Source: Bacteroidaceae bacterium (GTDB lineage: Bacteria > Bacteroidota > Bacteroidia > Bacteroidales > Bacteroidaceae). Taken from it: DNA of 57,132 nucleotides. Below the pieces are notes generated by a model. The model saw nothing but the letters and a program-made list of their open reading frames with translations. It was not told where the DNA came from and searched no databases. Position numbers and translations under genes: made by a program. Location: assembly GCA_024398435.1 (NCBI GenBank), contig JAKSJD010000013.1, positions 1 through 57,132 of the forward strand, in the 5' to 3' direction. Numbering within the stretch: position 1 is the first letter of the stretch; each line of letters starts with the position of its first letter. Positions 1 to 9,139 of this stretch are shown piece by piece.

Positions 1-3000
1 CGAGACTTGTGCAATCAGCGTTAGCAACAACCAATGTCATGTCAGAACCTGGAGTTGTCTGTGCCTTGCATGCTTCAATGAGAGCTGCCTCGATAGCTGC
101 GAGTTCTTCCTTACCGTCAGTGATTGATTCTTCTGCATAAGCATTGAGAGCATCTGCTGCGAGTTCAGCGAACTTAGCCTGACCTGCTGCATCGAATGCT
201 TCAGCCTTAGCTGCTTCGTTGTTGATGTTTGCATAGATGTCTGCACTTTCCTTAGCTGCAGGAAGGAGTTCTGAGAGAGCCTGATAGTCAGCGAGTGACT
301 TGCTTGCTGCGAGAGCTTCTGCTGCTGCATTTACTTCTGCCTTGAGTTCAGCATTGTAAGGAGTTTCAGGGATTGAAGCAATGAGAGTTTCAATCTGTTC
401 GTCGCTTACAGAGCTTGCAACGTAAGCCAACTGTACATTAGCCATCATCAACCAGCAGTCGCCTACAAAGCCTGGCTGACTGATTTCGAGAGCCAACTTG
501 CCGTCTTCACCTACGAATGCGTAAGTTTCGATAAGATACTTGCCTTCGTCGAAGAGAGCCTTAGCTTCTGCCATTGAGTTTGGCTTGTATGCAGTTCCGT
601 TCTGTTCTGCGTAAGCAGCCCAGTCTGCGAACTGAACCTTAGAACCGTTTGCACTGAGATAACCAGGAACGTTTACGATGCCTTGGTTATAGCGACCATA
701 TACATCACCATTGTGACCATCACGATAGAGAGCGTTCATGCTTACCTTATATATACCAGATGCGAGACCTTCAACTGTCTGAGTGAGAGCACCGCAACCC
801 TGCCATGTTTCAGCACCGTTTTCATTTGTAGCGATGTTGCCACCACGCTGGTAAGCTGTCCATGTCCAACCTGTAGTGCCATTGATGAGAGAAGCACTCT
901 GGATGCTGCTTGTCATATCAACATTTGCACAAAGTGCGAAGTCTTCTTCTGTCATTCCGGCAGCTTCGAGAACTGCGAGGAACTGATTTCTCTGATTAGC
1001 AGCAACGATTTCCATATAGTCTTCTGGACCTACGAGTTGCCATGTGCATACGTTTGCTGAGTCAACGAGAACGAGGTTGCCGTTTTCTGCGATGCCGAGG
1101 AACTTACCATTGAGGTTGAATGTAGCTTCACCTGTTTCTGCATCAAGAGCGAACTGCCAGTAAGTTGCATTGCCTATATCTGTGTACATGCCACCCTGTG
1201 CATCCAAGCCGAGGTTAGCATTTGTCCAGTCTGAGTACTTAATCTGAGTCTTGCCTTCAGCGTCAACATCGAGGATTACTGCATAACCGAAGTCGCCAGC
1301 AAAACCTGCTGTATTCCAAGCTGCACCGCGAGATGCGAACTTGTTAGATGCTTCGTTGTAGAGGTAGTAAGTACCGTCGTACATTGTTTCTGGAGTTCCG
1401 ATGTAGTAGAGTTCGAAGTTGTCCCATGTTGACCAAGTGTTGTTGCGTCCGCACTTAACACCGACCTTGAGAGTTCCGTCTGTTACTTCAACGAGGATTG
1501 GTTCTACCTGGTACTTACCAGCCAAGAATGCGTCTGAAAGCTGACCTAATGCATTTTCTCCATTAGTCATAAGTGGGAATGTTGCAGTTGCTTCGTTAGC
1601 GAATACTACTGGCAAGTCTGTTCCTACATTGTCGTAATCAGTAACGGCTGCCTGAGCATCGAGTACATAGAATCCGTTAGGAATGTCAGTCAAAGTCTGA
1701 TAGATAGTGAATGTAGAACGCCATGATTCAGCGCACATGTTATTCTGATTACCACCTGCAAGGTTCTTGTTCGAGCAGTCTTCAACTGTCCATACACCCT
1801 GGTTTCCACCGCGAGTGAAGTTAGGGTTTGTGATGAGGAATGTAGCGTCGACTGGGTCCTGAGCTGATGCGTTAGCGAATTCAGCGAGGAAGTCGGCCTT
1901 TGTTACGAGGGTCCACTGAGCTTCTGGAGCTGTCTTGTCCTGAACCTTAGCGATAACTGAAGTACCGTCGAATGCCATGAAGTTCACACCGTCGCGAGAG
2001 AACTGGTATGTTCCTTCTGTTTCGAAAATGAACCAGTTGCCTACTGGAGAGTCAACGAAGTAGCCACCCTGAGCATCTGTGTTGAGGAAGTGGTTGCCGT
2101 TGTTGCTTGGGTTGATGTGAGTGTCGATAGTGTAAGTACCGTCTGCATTCTGGGTGAGAGTTACAGGGAATCCGTGTTCACCGAATGAAGCCTGAGTACC
2201 CCATGAGTTGCCTGCGAAGAAGAACTGCTCTGCCTCTTCGTTGTAGAGATAGTAGTCACCGTCTTCGATCTTTGCATACATAACCTTTGCTGCTGCATTT
2301 TCGCCTGCCTTGAGAGCGTCGATAGCTGCTGCGAGGTCGTCGTAGCTTGCTACTGTCTCAACTGCTGCCTGTGCTGCTGCGATTGCTTCGCTGAGGATTG
2401 TGTAGCTTTCTGAACCTTCTGCATATCCTGCGAGAGTTTCCTGAGCTGCTGCGATTGCATCAGTAAGAGGAGTTGTGTCGATGCTTGTTACCTTTTCTAC
2501 TGTTACGTTGTCTACGAACAAGTGTGGCATTGCAGCGCTGCCTGCGTTAGCTGCAACATAACCGAGGCTGAAGGTTACGATTGTTCCGTCTTCAGCTACT
2601 GTGAATGGTACTGAGTACTCTGTCCATGCATTTACTGGGAATGTCTTAGCGTCTCCGTAGATAGCCTTGTCGCCTACGACTACACCGAAGTTGTTCTGGT
2701 CAACTGCATTTGTACCGCCTACATTGTAAACGAAATATGTGAAGTTGTAGTCACCTGCTGGCATGCTTACTTCCTGAGTGTAGACTGCCAGGCCTGTCCA
2801 TACGCCGAGGATACCGAGGCAACCGCCTTCAGATTCTCCTGCTGGGTCTGCTGCTGGAGCGACGTAACCAGCACCACCGATGAAGTTCTGGCTTCCGTAT
2901 GCGAATACGCCTGCTGCACGGGCATCACCGTTTGAAACGATTTCCCAACCACTTACTGGCTGCATCCATGCAACGTCTGTGCCTGTCTTGTCCTTTTCGT

Positions 3001-4138
3001 ATGTACGGACGTTTTCTGTAACAAGGTCAGCTGCATCATCGAATGTACCGTTCTGGAGTTCTGTTGGAATTACCTTTGGAGCTGTGTAGGTAAGGCCTTC
3101 CCAATCGCTTGGGCAAACTTCCTTAATGCCATTATATTCCTTCCAAAGACCCTTGACTGCACCTGTGATTGTACCGCCTGCTACCCATTCTTCTGGAACG
3201 TCATAAGCGTAGATTTCGATTGCTGTTGTGCCTGCTGTGAGGTAAACACCATTGCGCTTTTCTTTTGATGATACATAGATAGAGTCGATAACTGCGTTTT
3301 CGAGGTTGAGAACGATTGGCTGGTTTTCTGCTGCGAGTTCTTCAACTTCTGCAAGAGTGTAACTCTTTGCGATGAAGTACTTGGCAGAAATTTCTTCTGA
3401 CTTCTTGCCTTCGAGTTCTGCATAAGCTGTGATGAGAGCGTCAGCACTTACAACGAGAGGAGCAGTGTACTGAGTGAACTCTGCATCATCATTGAACTTG
3501 TACCAAATGTTAACACCTTCAACTTCTGAAGTGATTTCAACGTTCTGTGCTTCATAATAATTTCCTGCAGGAATGCTGAAAGATGGAGCATCCACTGCAT
3601 CATCGGCAACTTCTTGAAGACGATAGATTTCTGGAAGAACCATACTTACTGAAGTTGTAGTGTTATAACCGTAGTTCAAGAAACGTGGAGATTGCACATT
3701 GTACAAGAAGCGACCATAAGTTGAATCTGTACTAGCGATTGTAGCAAAACCATCTTCGTCGATGGAAATAGTCCATACATTTTTGTAACCTGTCTCATAA
3801 TTGAGGGTGAGAGCCTTAGCGGACATTGCCCAAACGTTTTTCCATTGGTCTCCATCTAATGTATTAAGGAGCCAAAGGTTTCCTGCCTGAACAAGAGTAA
3901 ACTGAATTGCATCTTCACATACAACTGTGTTGCCTGTGAAAGTAGCATTTACTGCTGAAAAGTACTTGTTACCTCCCAAAGCAGCTGCAGCTTTTCTCTG
4001 TGCAGATGATGCCAAAATGATAACATCACCTGTAGCAAGTTTGCTAGCGTCTGTCACCTTAACGAAAGCTGACTTTGCACTAACAAACAAAATGCATGCA
4101 AGGAATAAGCCAATGAAAGAAATAAATCTTTTAACCAT
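1..4138 (-). CDS. Large secreted modular protein, 3' end outside window
   Basis: The frame starts at ATG 4138 and stays open to base 1, giving at least 1379 residues with no stop. Residues 1-23 look like a signal peptide (basic VKR, then a hydrophobic core ending near SAKS). About 183-258 resembles the chitobiase C-terminal-like fold often attached to Bacteroidota surface proteins. From about 553 the protein alternates Ala/Glu-rich helical stretches (FIVAR-like, ~553-617 and ~1265-1360), ricin-like blocks beginning DGDYYLYN or DGTYYLYN (~620-745 and ~915-1040), and carbohydrate-binding-like beta domains (~460-550, ~770-910, ~1070-1240). Codon use is strongly biased (AAC, GAC, AAG, CTC, GCA), suggesting high expression. 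A consensus promoter lies 214 bases upstream. I infer an exported glycan-binding or structural protein; no catalytic motif is visible and the function is unknown. The C-terminus, where a sorting signal would sit, is missing. Confidence 0.85.
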   Translation of the reverse strand, partial: MVKRFISFIGLFLACILFVSAKSAFVKVTDASKLATGDVIILASSAQRKAAAALGGNKYFSAVNATFTGNTVVCEDAIQFTLVQAGNLWLLNTLDGDQWKNVWAMSAKALTLNYETGYKNVWTISIDEDGFATIASTDSTYGRFLYNVQSPRFLNYGYNTTTSVSMVLPEIYRLQEVADDAVDAPSFSIPAGNYYEAQNVEITSEVEGVNIWYKFNDDAEFTQYTAPLVVSADALITAYAELEGKKSEEISAKYFIAKSYTLAEVEELAAENQPIVLNLENAVIDSIYVSSKEKRNGVYLTAGTTAIEIYAYDVPEEWVAGGTITGAVKGLWKEYNGIKEVCPSDWEGLTYTAPKVIPTELQNGTFDDAADLVTENVRTYEKDKTGTDVAWMQPVSGWEIVSNGDARAAGVFAYGSQNFIGGAGYVAPAADPAGESEGGCLGILGVWTGLAVYTQEVSMPAGDYNFTYFVYNVGGTNAVDQNNFGVVVGDKAIYGDAKTFPVNAWTEYSVPFTVAEDGTIVTFSLGYVAANAGSAAMPHLFVDNVTVEKVTSIDTTPLTDAIAAAQETLAGYAEGSESYTILSEAIAAAQAAVETVASYDDLAAAIDALKAGENAAAKVMYAKIEDGDYYLYNEEAEQFFFAGNSWGTQASFGEHGFPVTLTQNADGTYTIDTHINPSNNGNHFLNTDAQGGYFVDSPVGNWFIFETEGTYQFSRDGVNFMAFDGTSVIAKVQDKTAPEAQWTLVTKADFLAEFANASAQDPVDATFLITNPNFTRGGNQGVWTVEDCSNKNLAGGNQNNMCAESWRSTFTIYQTLTDIPNGFYVLDAQAAVTDYDNVGTDLPVVFANEATATFPLMTNGENALGQLSDAFLAGKYQVEPILVEVTDGTLKVGVKCGRNNTWSTWDNFELYYIGTPETMYDGTYYLYNEASNKFASRGAAWNTAGFAGDFGYAVILDVDAEGKTQIKYSDWTNANLGLDAQGGMYTDIGNATYWQFALDAETGEATFNLNGKFLGIAENGNLVLVDSANVCTWQLVGPEDYMEIVAANQRNQFLAVLEAAGMTEEDFALCANVDMTSSIQSASLINGTTGWTWTAYQRGGNIATNENGAETWQGCGALTQTVEGLASGIYKVSMNALYRDGHNGDVYGRYNQGIVNVPGYLSANGSKVQFADWAAYAEQNGTAYKPNSMAEAKALFDEGKYLIETYAFVGEDGKLALEISQPGFVGDCWLMMANVQLAYVASSVSDEQIETLIASIPETPYNAELKAEVNAAAEALAASKSLADYQALSELLPAAKESADIYANINNEAAKAEAFDAAGQAKFAELAADALNAYAEESITDGKEELAAIEAALIEACKAQTTPGSDMTLVVANADCTSL

Positions 4139-4351
4139 GATTTTGAATTTGATTTGTTAATAAAATTAATAAAAAAGTTATTTAAAAAAATTATATTGTT
4201 TACGTATTCAGTTATTGTTGCTCAATAGGTTCGGCGTCTAAATATGCACTTGGTCTTTGGATTCAAGCTCCTCGATTTTCAATCATCTTTCATTCAATAG
4301 TTGCACATTATATTATATACGCATGCACACACTCGCGCATAATCGAGCTTG

Positions 4352-4384
4352 CAAATGTACGAAAAATATTTTAATATAAGCAAA
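4352..4384 (-). promoter_or_regulatory. Bacteroidota-type promoter for the large secreted protein
   Basis: On the minus strand TTTG (4384-4381) is followed after 21 bases by TACATTTG (4359-4352), the phylum -33/-7 consensus. It implies a leader of roughly 205 bases before ATG 4138. The leader shows no riboswitch I recognise. Confidence 0.8.
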
Positions 4385-4566
4385 CTTTTCTTAAAAAATA
4401 TTTCTTGTGTGGGCACACAGCGTTAAAAACGCAAGGAAAACGTCTGAAAACCTCATGAATATATATGCTGATTATTTACATAATGAGTTTGAAGGAAATA
4501 ATTCTCGAAGCTAGAAACCTTTCTTCTCAAAACCTAAAACATTTTATCCCGAAGCAAGGAAAATAA

Positions 4567-4654
4567 ATCGTACCAAACGCTAAGTACAATCGTACCAAAC
4601 ATTGAGTACAATTGTACCAAACATTAAGTACAATCATACCAAACGTTAAGTACA
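4567..4654. repeat. Four tandem copies of a 22-bp repeat
   Basis: Units at 4567-4588, 4589-4610, 4611-4632 and 4633-4654 share GTACCAAAC and AAGTACA (ATACCAAAC in unit 4, GAGTACA in unit 2) with a few substitutions. Each unit begins and ends near a GTAC word. The array lies between two divergent promoters (4352-4384 and 4753-4783). The rest of the 664-base gap contains only AT-rich sequence and the next array. Confidence 0.9.
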
Positions 4655-4675
4655 ATTAATTATTCAATGAAAAAG

Positions 4676-4719
4676 AGGTTTTGTTTGAGGCTTCGGAAAG
4701 TTTTGTTTGATAAGGAATC
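4676..4719. repeat. Second short 22-bp period array
   Basis: Two adjacent 22-bp units (4676-4697 and 4698-4719) share GTTTTGTTTGA. A weaker, slightly shifted copy begins near 4744. The unit sequence is unrelated to the array just to its left, but the period is the same. Confidence 0.6.
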
Positions 4720-4752
4720 ATATTTTTAATATGAAAGTTTTTGAAGATTTTC

Positions 4753-4783
4753 TTTGTGATTCGGCAGAAAATGATTAATTTTG
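4753..4783 (+). promoter_or_regulatory. Promoter of the prmC operon
   Basis: TTTG (4753-4756) and TAATTTTG (4776-4783) are separated by 19 bases, matching the Bacteroidota consensus. ATG of prmC follows 20 bases later. Confidence 0.8.
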
Positions 4784-4802
4784 CAAAGCAAAAGCAACGA
4801 AA

Positions 4803-5663
4803 ATGGGGAAACTCTATCGAAGAATAAAGGAACAACTCGCACAGACATACGACGAGGGAGAGAGCCAAACGATGGCAATGATGCTGTTGGAAGGGGTGGC
4901 AAACCTCAGCCGAACCGATGTATTGATGGACAGAGACGACCTGCTAAATCCCGATGAAATCGCCATTTTTGATAGTTTTTTGATGCGATTGGATAGGAAC
5001 GAACCGATTCAATACGTGTTGGGAAAAGCCGAATTTTGCGGAATGACTCTCTCGGTGGATAAGAACGTTTTGATTCCCCGCCCAGAGACAGAAGAACTGG
5101 TAAGAGTGGCTTGCCTCCACGAAGGCAAGGAAAGTGGTAAGATTCTCGATATCGGAACAGGCAGTGGTTGCATTGCCCTTGCCCTCAAGAGGAAATACCC
5201 AAAAGCCGAAGTGGAAGGATGGGACATAAGTGAAGATGCATTGCGAGTGGCACGGAAAAACGCCGATGAAATCGGGGAAAATGTAAGTTTTTCGTGCGTT
5301 GACATTCTGAAATGTGAGGATGAAAACGGGAATTCGGTTAGAACGAGTGGAAACGAATTCGACCTTATCGTGAGCAATCCACCTTATATTTGCAACGATG
5401 AAATCGAGGAAATGGAGAAGAATGTGGTAGATTTCGAGCCACATGGAGCTTTGTTCGTTCCCAACGAGAAGCCACTCCTATTCTATGAGGCAATCTCTCG
5501 ATTTGCCCGAAAGGCATTGAAAACGGGAGGAATGCTCTGTTTTGAGATTAACAGAAAATACGGAAACGAAACTGCCGAACTCATGAAAAAGGAAGGATTC
5601 CACGATGTAAGCATCGAAACCGACCAGTTTGGCAACGAAAGAATAGTAAAAGGATGGAAGTAA
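4803..5663 (+). CDS. prmC: Release factor glutamine methyltransferase PrmC
   Basis: A 286-residue protein of normal family length. PrmC methylates the glutamine of the GGQ motif in peptide-chain release factors RF1 and RF2, using S-adenosylmethionine, in the cytoplasm. The family signature IPRPETEELV is at 91-100, the SAM-binding motif DIGTGSG at 116-122 and the catalytic NPPY at 192-195. The start is set by a consensus promoter ending 20 bases upstream. Its 3' end overlaps recX by 10 bases, so the two are probably translationally coupled. It heads a four-gene run with recX, comF and dusB. The assignment is secure; HemK is an older name for the same family. Confidence 0.96.
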   Translation: MGKLYRRIKEQLAQTYDEGESQTMAMMLLEGVANLSRTDVLMDRDDLLNPDEIAIFDSFLMRLDRNEPIQYVLGKAEFCGMTLSVDKNVLIPRPETEELVRVACLHEGKESGKILDIGTGSGCIALALKRKYPKAEVEGWDISEDALRVARKNADEIGENVSFSCVDILKCEDENGNSVRTSGNEFDLIVSNPPYICNDEIEEMEKNVVDFEPHGALFVPNEKPLLFYEAISRFARKALKTGGMLCFEINRKYGNETAELMKKEGFHDVSIETDQFGNERIVKGWK

Positions 5664-6145
5664 GGAAACCAATAGCTGAGGAAGAAGCCTTCAACCGATT
5701 GGCAGCCAAGTGTGCCACAGCCGAATACTGCATTTTCGACATGAGAAGAAAGATGGAGAGATGGCTGTTGAAGGAAGGTGCCGAAGAGCGAATCATCGCC
5801 CGATTGCTGAAGGACAACTTCATCAACGAAGAGCGCTATGCCCATGCTTTCGTCCGTGATAAGTTTCGCTACAACCACTGGGGATGGGTGAGGATAGAGA
5901 GAGAACTGATGATGAGAGGCATTCCTCAGGAATACATAAATGAGGCACACGAGGAAATCGACCCATCGGACAATCTAGAATCGCTCAGGCAACTGATTGA
6001 GGCGAAGAAGCGTTCGGTGAAAGGAAAGAACGAATACGAAATCAAGGGAAAGCTCTTCCGGTTTGCCATTTCACGTGGGTTCAAGTACGATGATATCAAT
6101 CGAGTGCTCGATTCCCACTTCACCTTCGACCCTCAAGACGATTGA
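5654..6145 (+). CDS. recX: RecX family regulator
   Basis: This 163-residue protein has the helical RecX pattern, including NFINEERYAHAFVRDKF (about 55-71) and WGWVRIERELMMRGI (about 76-90), which are typical three-helix RecX repeats. RecX binds RecA filaments and limits their activity. ATG 5654 lies inside the end of prmC (10-base overlap); no better downstream start is needed, because the conserved N-terminal region begins near residue 10. comF follows after 10 bases. No recA is present in the window. The call rests on motif recognition and typical length. Confidence 0.88.
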   Translation: MEVRKPIAEEEAFNRLAAKCATAEYCIFDMRRKMERWLLKEGAEERIIARLLKDNFINEERYAHAFVRDKFRYNHWGWVRIERELMMRGIPQEYINEAHEEIDPSDNLESLRQLIEAKKRSVKGKNEYEIKGKLFRFAISRGFKYDDINRVLDSHFTFDPQDD

Positions 6146-6155
6146 CCAAACAAAT

Positions 6156-6881
6156 ATGGGCAATATTCTGACCGACATACTCAACCTTCTCCTTCCCCAT
6201 CATTGCAGCATTTGCGGAAGCCGGCTCAATGAGAACGAGAATTCCATCTGCCTTGCATGCCTGATGGATTTGCCTCGGACGAATGCCCACCTAATGGATG
6301 AAAATCCGATAGAGAAGTTGTTTTGGACCCATCTGCCAATCGAGCGAGCCACCTCGTTCATGTTTCACGAAGGTCAGAATTCCCGACTTTCTATCTACAA
6401 GACCAAATATTACGGTCGGCCAGAAGTGGGAAAAGCCTTGGCAAGAATAATGGCGAGGGAACTGATGGATACTGATTTCTTCGATGGAATCGACATTATC
6501 ATACCAATTCCACTCCATTGGAGGCGGCAAATGAGCAGAGGCTTCAACCAAAGCGACTACATAGCCGAAGGGATAAGCGAAGTGACCGGAATCAAGGTGG
6601 ACAAAAGCATCGTGAAGCGAGCCAACTACACCGAAAAGCAAGCCCTGAAGCATCTTGAAGAAAGAAAACGGAATGTGGAAGGTGCATTTAGGTTGGTTTG
6701 TCCCGAGAAAGTCAGTGGGAAGCACGTTCTTCTCGTTGACGATGTGATTACTACCGGTTCGACCACAATAGAATGCGGAAAGGAAATCTGCAAGAACAAT
6801 GATGTGAAAATTTCAATCATAAGCCTCAACTATGCGGGAGAGAAGTTTACAAGCGTCCAAGCAAACATGGAAGACGATTGA
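6156..6881 (+). CDS. ComF family phosphoribosyltransferase-like protein
   Basis: A 241-residue protein with the two-part ComF layout: an N-terminal zinc-ribbon-like segment (CSIC at about 16-19 and CLAC about 15 residues later) and a C-terminal phosphoribosyltransferase fold with the PRPP-loop motif LLVDDVITTGST. ComF proteins are linked to DNA uptake, but many genomes carry them without proven competence, so the role here is open. I chose ATG 6156, 10 bases after the recX stop. An upstream in-frame ATG at 6063 would run through most of the recX 3' region and adds no family-like sequence. dusB begins 27 bases after its stop. Confidence 0.9.
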   Translation: MGNILTDILNLLLPHHCSICGSRLNENENSICLACLMDLPRTNAHLMDENPIEKLFWTHLPIERATSFMFHEGQNSRLSIYKTKYYGRPEVGKALARIMARELMDTDFFDGIDIIIPIPLHWRRQMSRGFNQSDYIAEGISEVTGIKVDKSIVKRANYTEKQALKHLEERKRNVEGAFRLVCPEKVSGKHVLLVDDVITTGSTTIECGKEICKNNDVKISIISLNYAGEKFTSVQANMEDD

Positions 6882-6908
6882 CCACAACCCCAAACCAAAG
6901 ACAAAGAT

Positions 6909-7901
6909 ATGAAGATAGACAATATAGATTTAGGCAACCAACCAGTGATGCTCGCGCCAATGGAAGACGTGACCGACCAAGCCTTTCGCCTGCTTTGCAA
7001 GGAGTTTGGCGCCTCGATGGTCTATTCCGAGTTTGTGAGTTCCGATGCCCTGATTCGTTCGGTCAACCGTTCGTTGCAGAAGATAAAAGTGAACGATGAA
7101 GAGCGACCAGTGGCAGTTCAGATTTATGGCCGCGATGTTGATTCCATGGTAGAAGCTGCCCGAATCATCGAATCCGAAGCCCATCCCGATGTACTCGATA
7201 TCAATTTCGGATGTCCAGTAAAGAAAGTGGCAGGAAAAGGTGCGGGAGCGGGAATGCTGAAGAATATTCCGCTCATGCTCGAAATCACGAAAGCAGTGGT
7301 GGAAGCCGTAAAACTGCCCGTAACCGTGAAGACCCGTCTTGGTTGGGACCACGAAAACAAGATAATCGTCGACCTTGCCGAACAATTGCAGGATTGCGGA
7401 ATCAAGGCTCTCACCATTCATGGCCGAACCCGAAGTCAAATGTACACGGGCGAAGCCGATTGGACCCTCATTGGCAAAGTCAAGGAAAATCCACGCATGA
7501 ACATTCCAATCATCGGCAATGGCGACATCACCACTCCAGAGCGGGCAAAGGAATGTTTCGACCTTTATGGCGTTGACGGAATCATGGTAGGCAGAGCCAC
7601 ATTCGGCCGTCCTTGGATATTCAAGGAAATCCGCCACTATCTCGACACCGGCACACACCTTGAAGGCCTGACCAACCATTGGAAACTCGATGTATTGAGG
7701 AAGGAAGTGTTGAAAAGTGTAGAATGCAACGAAAAGGGCGAACTGTCCGGAATCATGCACGTCAGGCGCCATCTTGCATCGTCTCCCCTCTTCAAGGGAA
7801 TCTACGATTTCCGTCAGACACGAATCAAGATGCTCAGAGCCGAAACCGTCGAAGAGTTGTTCGCCATCATGGACGAAATAGAGGAACGCATCGGCGAATA
7901 A
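6909..7901 (+). CDS. dusB: tRNA-dihydrouridine synthase (DusB/NifR3 type)
   Basis: A 330-residue TIM-barrel flavoprotein that reduces uridines in the tRNA D-loop using FMN and NADPH. The FMN-binding start APMEDVTD is at 16-23, and the catalytic-cysteine motif INFGCPVKKV is near 98-107 (Cys102). Further support comes from KTRLGWD, TIHGRTRSQMYTG and GNGDITTPE, all typical of the DusB/NifR3 branch. It is the last gene of the prmC run; a new promoter follows at 7957. No fis-like gene is next to it, as expected outside the proteobacteria. Confidence 0.95.
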   Translation: MKIDNIDLGNQPVMLAPMEDVTDQAFRLLCKEFGASMVYSEFVSSDALIRSVNRSLQKIKVNDEERPVAVQIYGRDVDSMVEAARIIESEAHPDVLDINFGCPVKKVAGKGAGAGMLKNIPLMLEITKAVVEAVKLPVTVKTRLGWDHENKIIVDLAEQLQDCGIKALTIHGRTRSQMYTGEADWTLIGKVKENPRMNIPIIGNGDITTPERAKECFDLYGVDGIMVGRATFGRPWIFKEIRHYLDTGTHLEGLTNHWKLDVLRKEVLKSVECNEKGELSGIMHVRRHLASSPLFKGIYDFRQTRIKMLRAETVEELFAIMDEIEERIGE

Positions 7902-7956
7902 TGAGGAAAAAATCAGTTTTCATAGGCGTTTGACACACATTATTAAAAAATAATAG

Positions 7957-7964
7957 TAACTTTG
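7957..7964 (+). promoter_or_regulatory. -7 element for pyrE operon
   Basis: TAACTTTG at 7957-7964 is a perfect TAnnTTTG box. The nearest TTTG (7929-7932) is 24 bases upstream, longer than the usual 19-21, so the -33 element is uncertain. Confidence 0.65.
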
Positions 7965-7996
7965 CAGCCAAAATCAACTTAACATAAAAAACAAAC

Positions 7997-8629
7997 ATGA
8001 ATACATTAGAAACCATTTTCGCAGCTAAATTGCTCGAAGTAGAGGCTATCAAATTGCAGCCAAACAACCCATTCACATGGGCATCAGGATGGAAATCACC
8101 ATTTTATTGCGACAACCGCAAGACCCTTGCATTCCCTGCTCTCCGTAGTTTCGTGAAGACAGAGCTCACTCGTCTGGTCATGGAAAACTTCCCAGAGGCA
8201 GAGGCAGTTGCAGGAGTTGCAACGGGTGCAATCGCTCAGGGAGCCTTGGTAGCCGATGCAATGGGAATGCCATTCTCTTATGTCCGTTCAAAACCAAAGG
8301 ACCACGGACTTGCCAACCTTATCGAAGGTGAGGTTCGCCCAGGCATGAAGGTAGTGGTGGTTGAAGACCTTATCTCAACGGGTGGAAGTAGCTTGAAGGC
8401 CGTAGAAGCTCTTCGTCAGGCAGGATGTGAGGTAGTCGGAATGGTTGCTTCATACACATACGGTTTCCCAATAGCAGAGCAAGCCTTCAAGGATGCCGAC
8501 GTGAAACTCATCACACTCACCAACTATGAGGCAGTGCTCGAAGTAGCTCAACAGACAGGTTATATTACAGCAGAGCAGATTCCTACACTCAACGAGTGGA
8601 GAAAAGACCCAGCAAACTGGATGAAATAA
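7997..8629 (+). CDS. pyrE: Orotate phosphoribosyltransferase
   Basis: A 210-residue enzyme of pyrimidine synthesis that joins orotate to PRPP to form orotidine monophosphate. The PRPP-binding loop VVVEDLISTGGSS lies at 120-132, and the substrate region (WKSPFYCDNRK, 32-42) matches PyrE. A strong -7 box lies 33 bases upstream of ATG 7997. SRPBCC and argH genes follow closely (16 and 23 bases), so pyrimidine and arginine genes appear to be co-transcribed here. Both pathways draw on carbamoyl phosphate, which may be why they sit together; that last point is inference. Confidence 0.96.
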   Translation: MNTLETIFAAKLLEVEAIKLQPNNPFTWASGWKSPFYCDNRKTLAFPALRSFVKTELTRLVMENFPEAEAVAGVATGAIAQGALVADAMGMPFSYVRSKPKDHGLANLIEGEVRPGMKVVVVEDLISTGGSSLKAVEALRQAGCEVVGMVASYTYGFPIAEQAFKDADVKLITLTNYEAVLEVAQQTGYITAEQIPTLNEWRKDPANWMK

Positions 8630-8645
8630 GAAAAAAAGATAGAAG

Positions 8646-9116
8646 ATGAAATTAGAAAGTGAAATAAAGCAAGTTGGATTCCCACAGGACAATGTTTATG
8701 CCAAACTGTCCGACCTCAGCAATCTCTCAGCCGTAAAGGAGAAGTTCGACGATCCATCAGCACAGGAACAGCTCAAGCAGCATCTTGGCGAGGACAAGAT
8801 GAACAAGGTGAAGGAGAATCTGCAGTCGTTGGCATTCGATTCCGACAGTGTGAGCATGAACATAGATCCAGTTGGAAATATCGCCATCAAGATAATCGAA
8901 CGCCAGCCAGCCAAGTGCATCAAGTTTGAGTCGACCAATTCGCCAATCAAGTTCAATCTCTGGATTCAGATGCTTCCAGTGACTGATTCTACAAGTAAGA
9001 TGAAGTTGACGGTCGATGCCGATGTACCTTTCTTCCTCAAGGGAATGATTGAAAAGCCATTGAAGGAAGGAATCAACAAACTGGCAGATATGCTTTCGAG
9101 CATGCCATACGAATAA
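8646..9116 (+). CDS. SRPBCC-fold (START/polyketide-cyclase-like) protein
   Basis: A small 156-residue cytoplasmic protein with no signal peptide. The opening MKLES followed by KLSDLSNL, a central segment predicting beta strands (SVSMNIDPVGNIAIKII) and a final helix (LKEGINKLADMLSSM) match the START-like SRPBCC fold, which binds hydrophobic ligands in a helix-grip pocket. I recall such a gene next to pyrE or argH in other Bacteroidales, but cannot confirm that here. The ligand is unknown. It sits 16 bases after pyrE and 23 bases before argH. Confidence 0.75.
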   Translation: MKLESEIKQVGFPQDNVYAKLSDLSNLSAVKEKFDDPSAQEQLKQHLGEDKMNKVKENLQSLAFDSDSVSMNIDPVGNIAIKIIERQPAKCIKFESTNSPIKFNLWIQMLPVTDSTSKMKLTVDADVPFFLKGMIEKPLKEGINKLADMLSSMPYE

Positions 9117-9139
9117 AGCAACAACCCAAAACACGAAAT

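Noticed and set aside
683-1060. 125-codon plus-strand frame opposite the large secreted protein
   Set aside because: It is antisense to an uninterrupted coding frame with strong codon bias and a signal peptide; its own composition is not protein-like.
6063-6155. Upstream extension of the ComF-type gene
   Set aside because: It lies in the recX 3' end and adds no conserved residues; ATG 6156 fits the family start.
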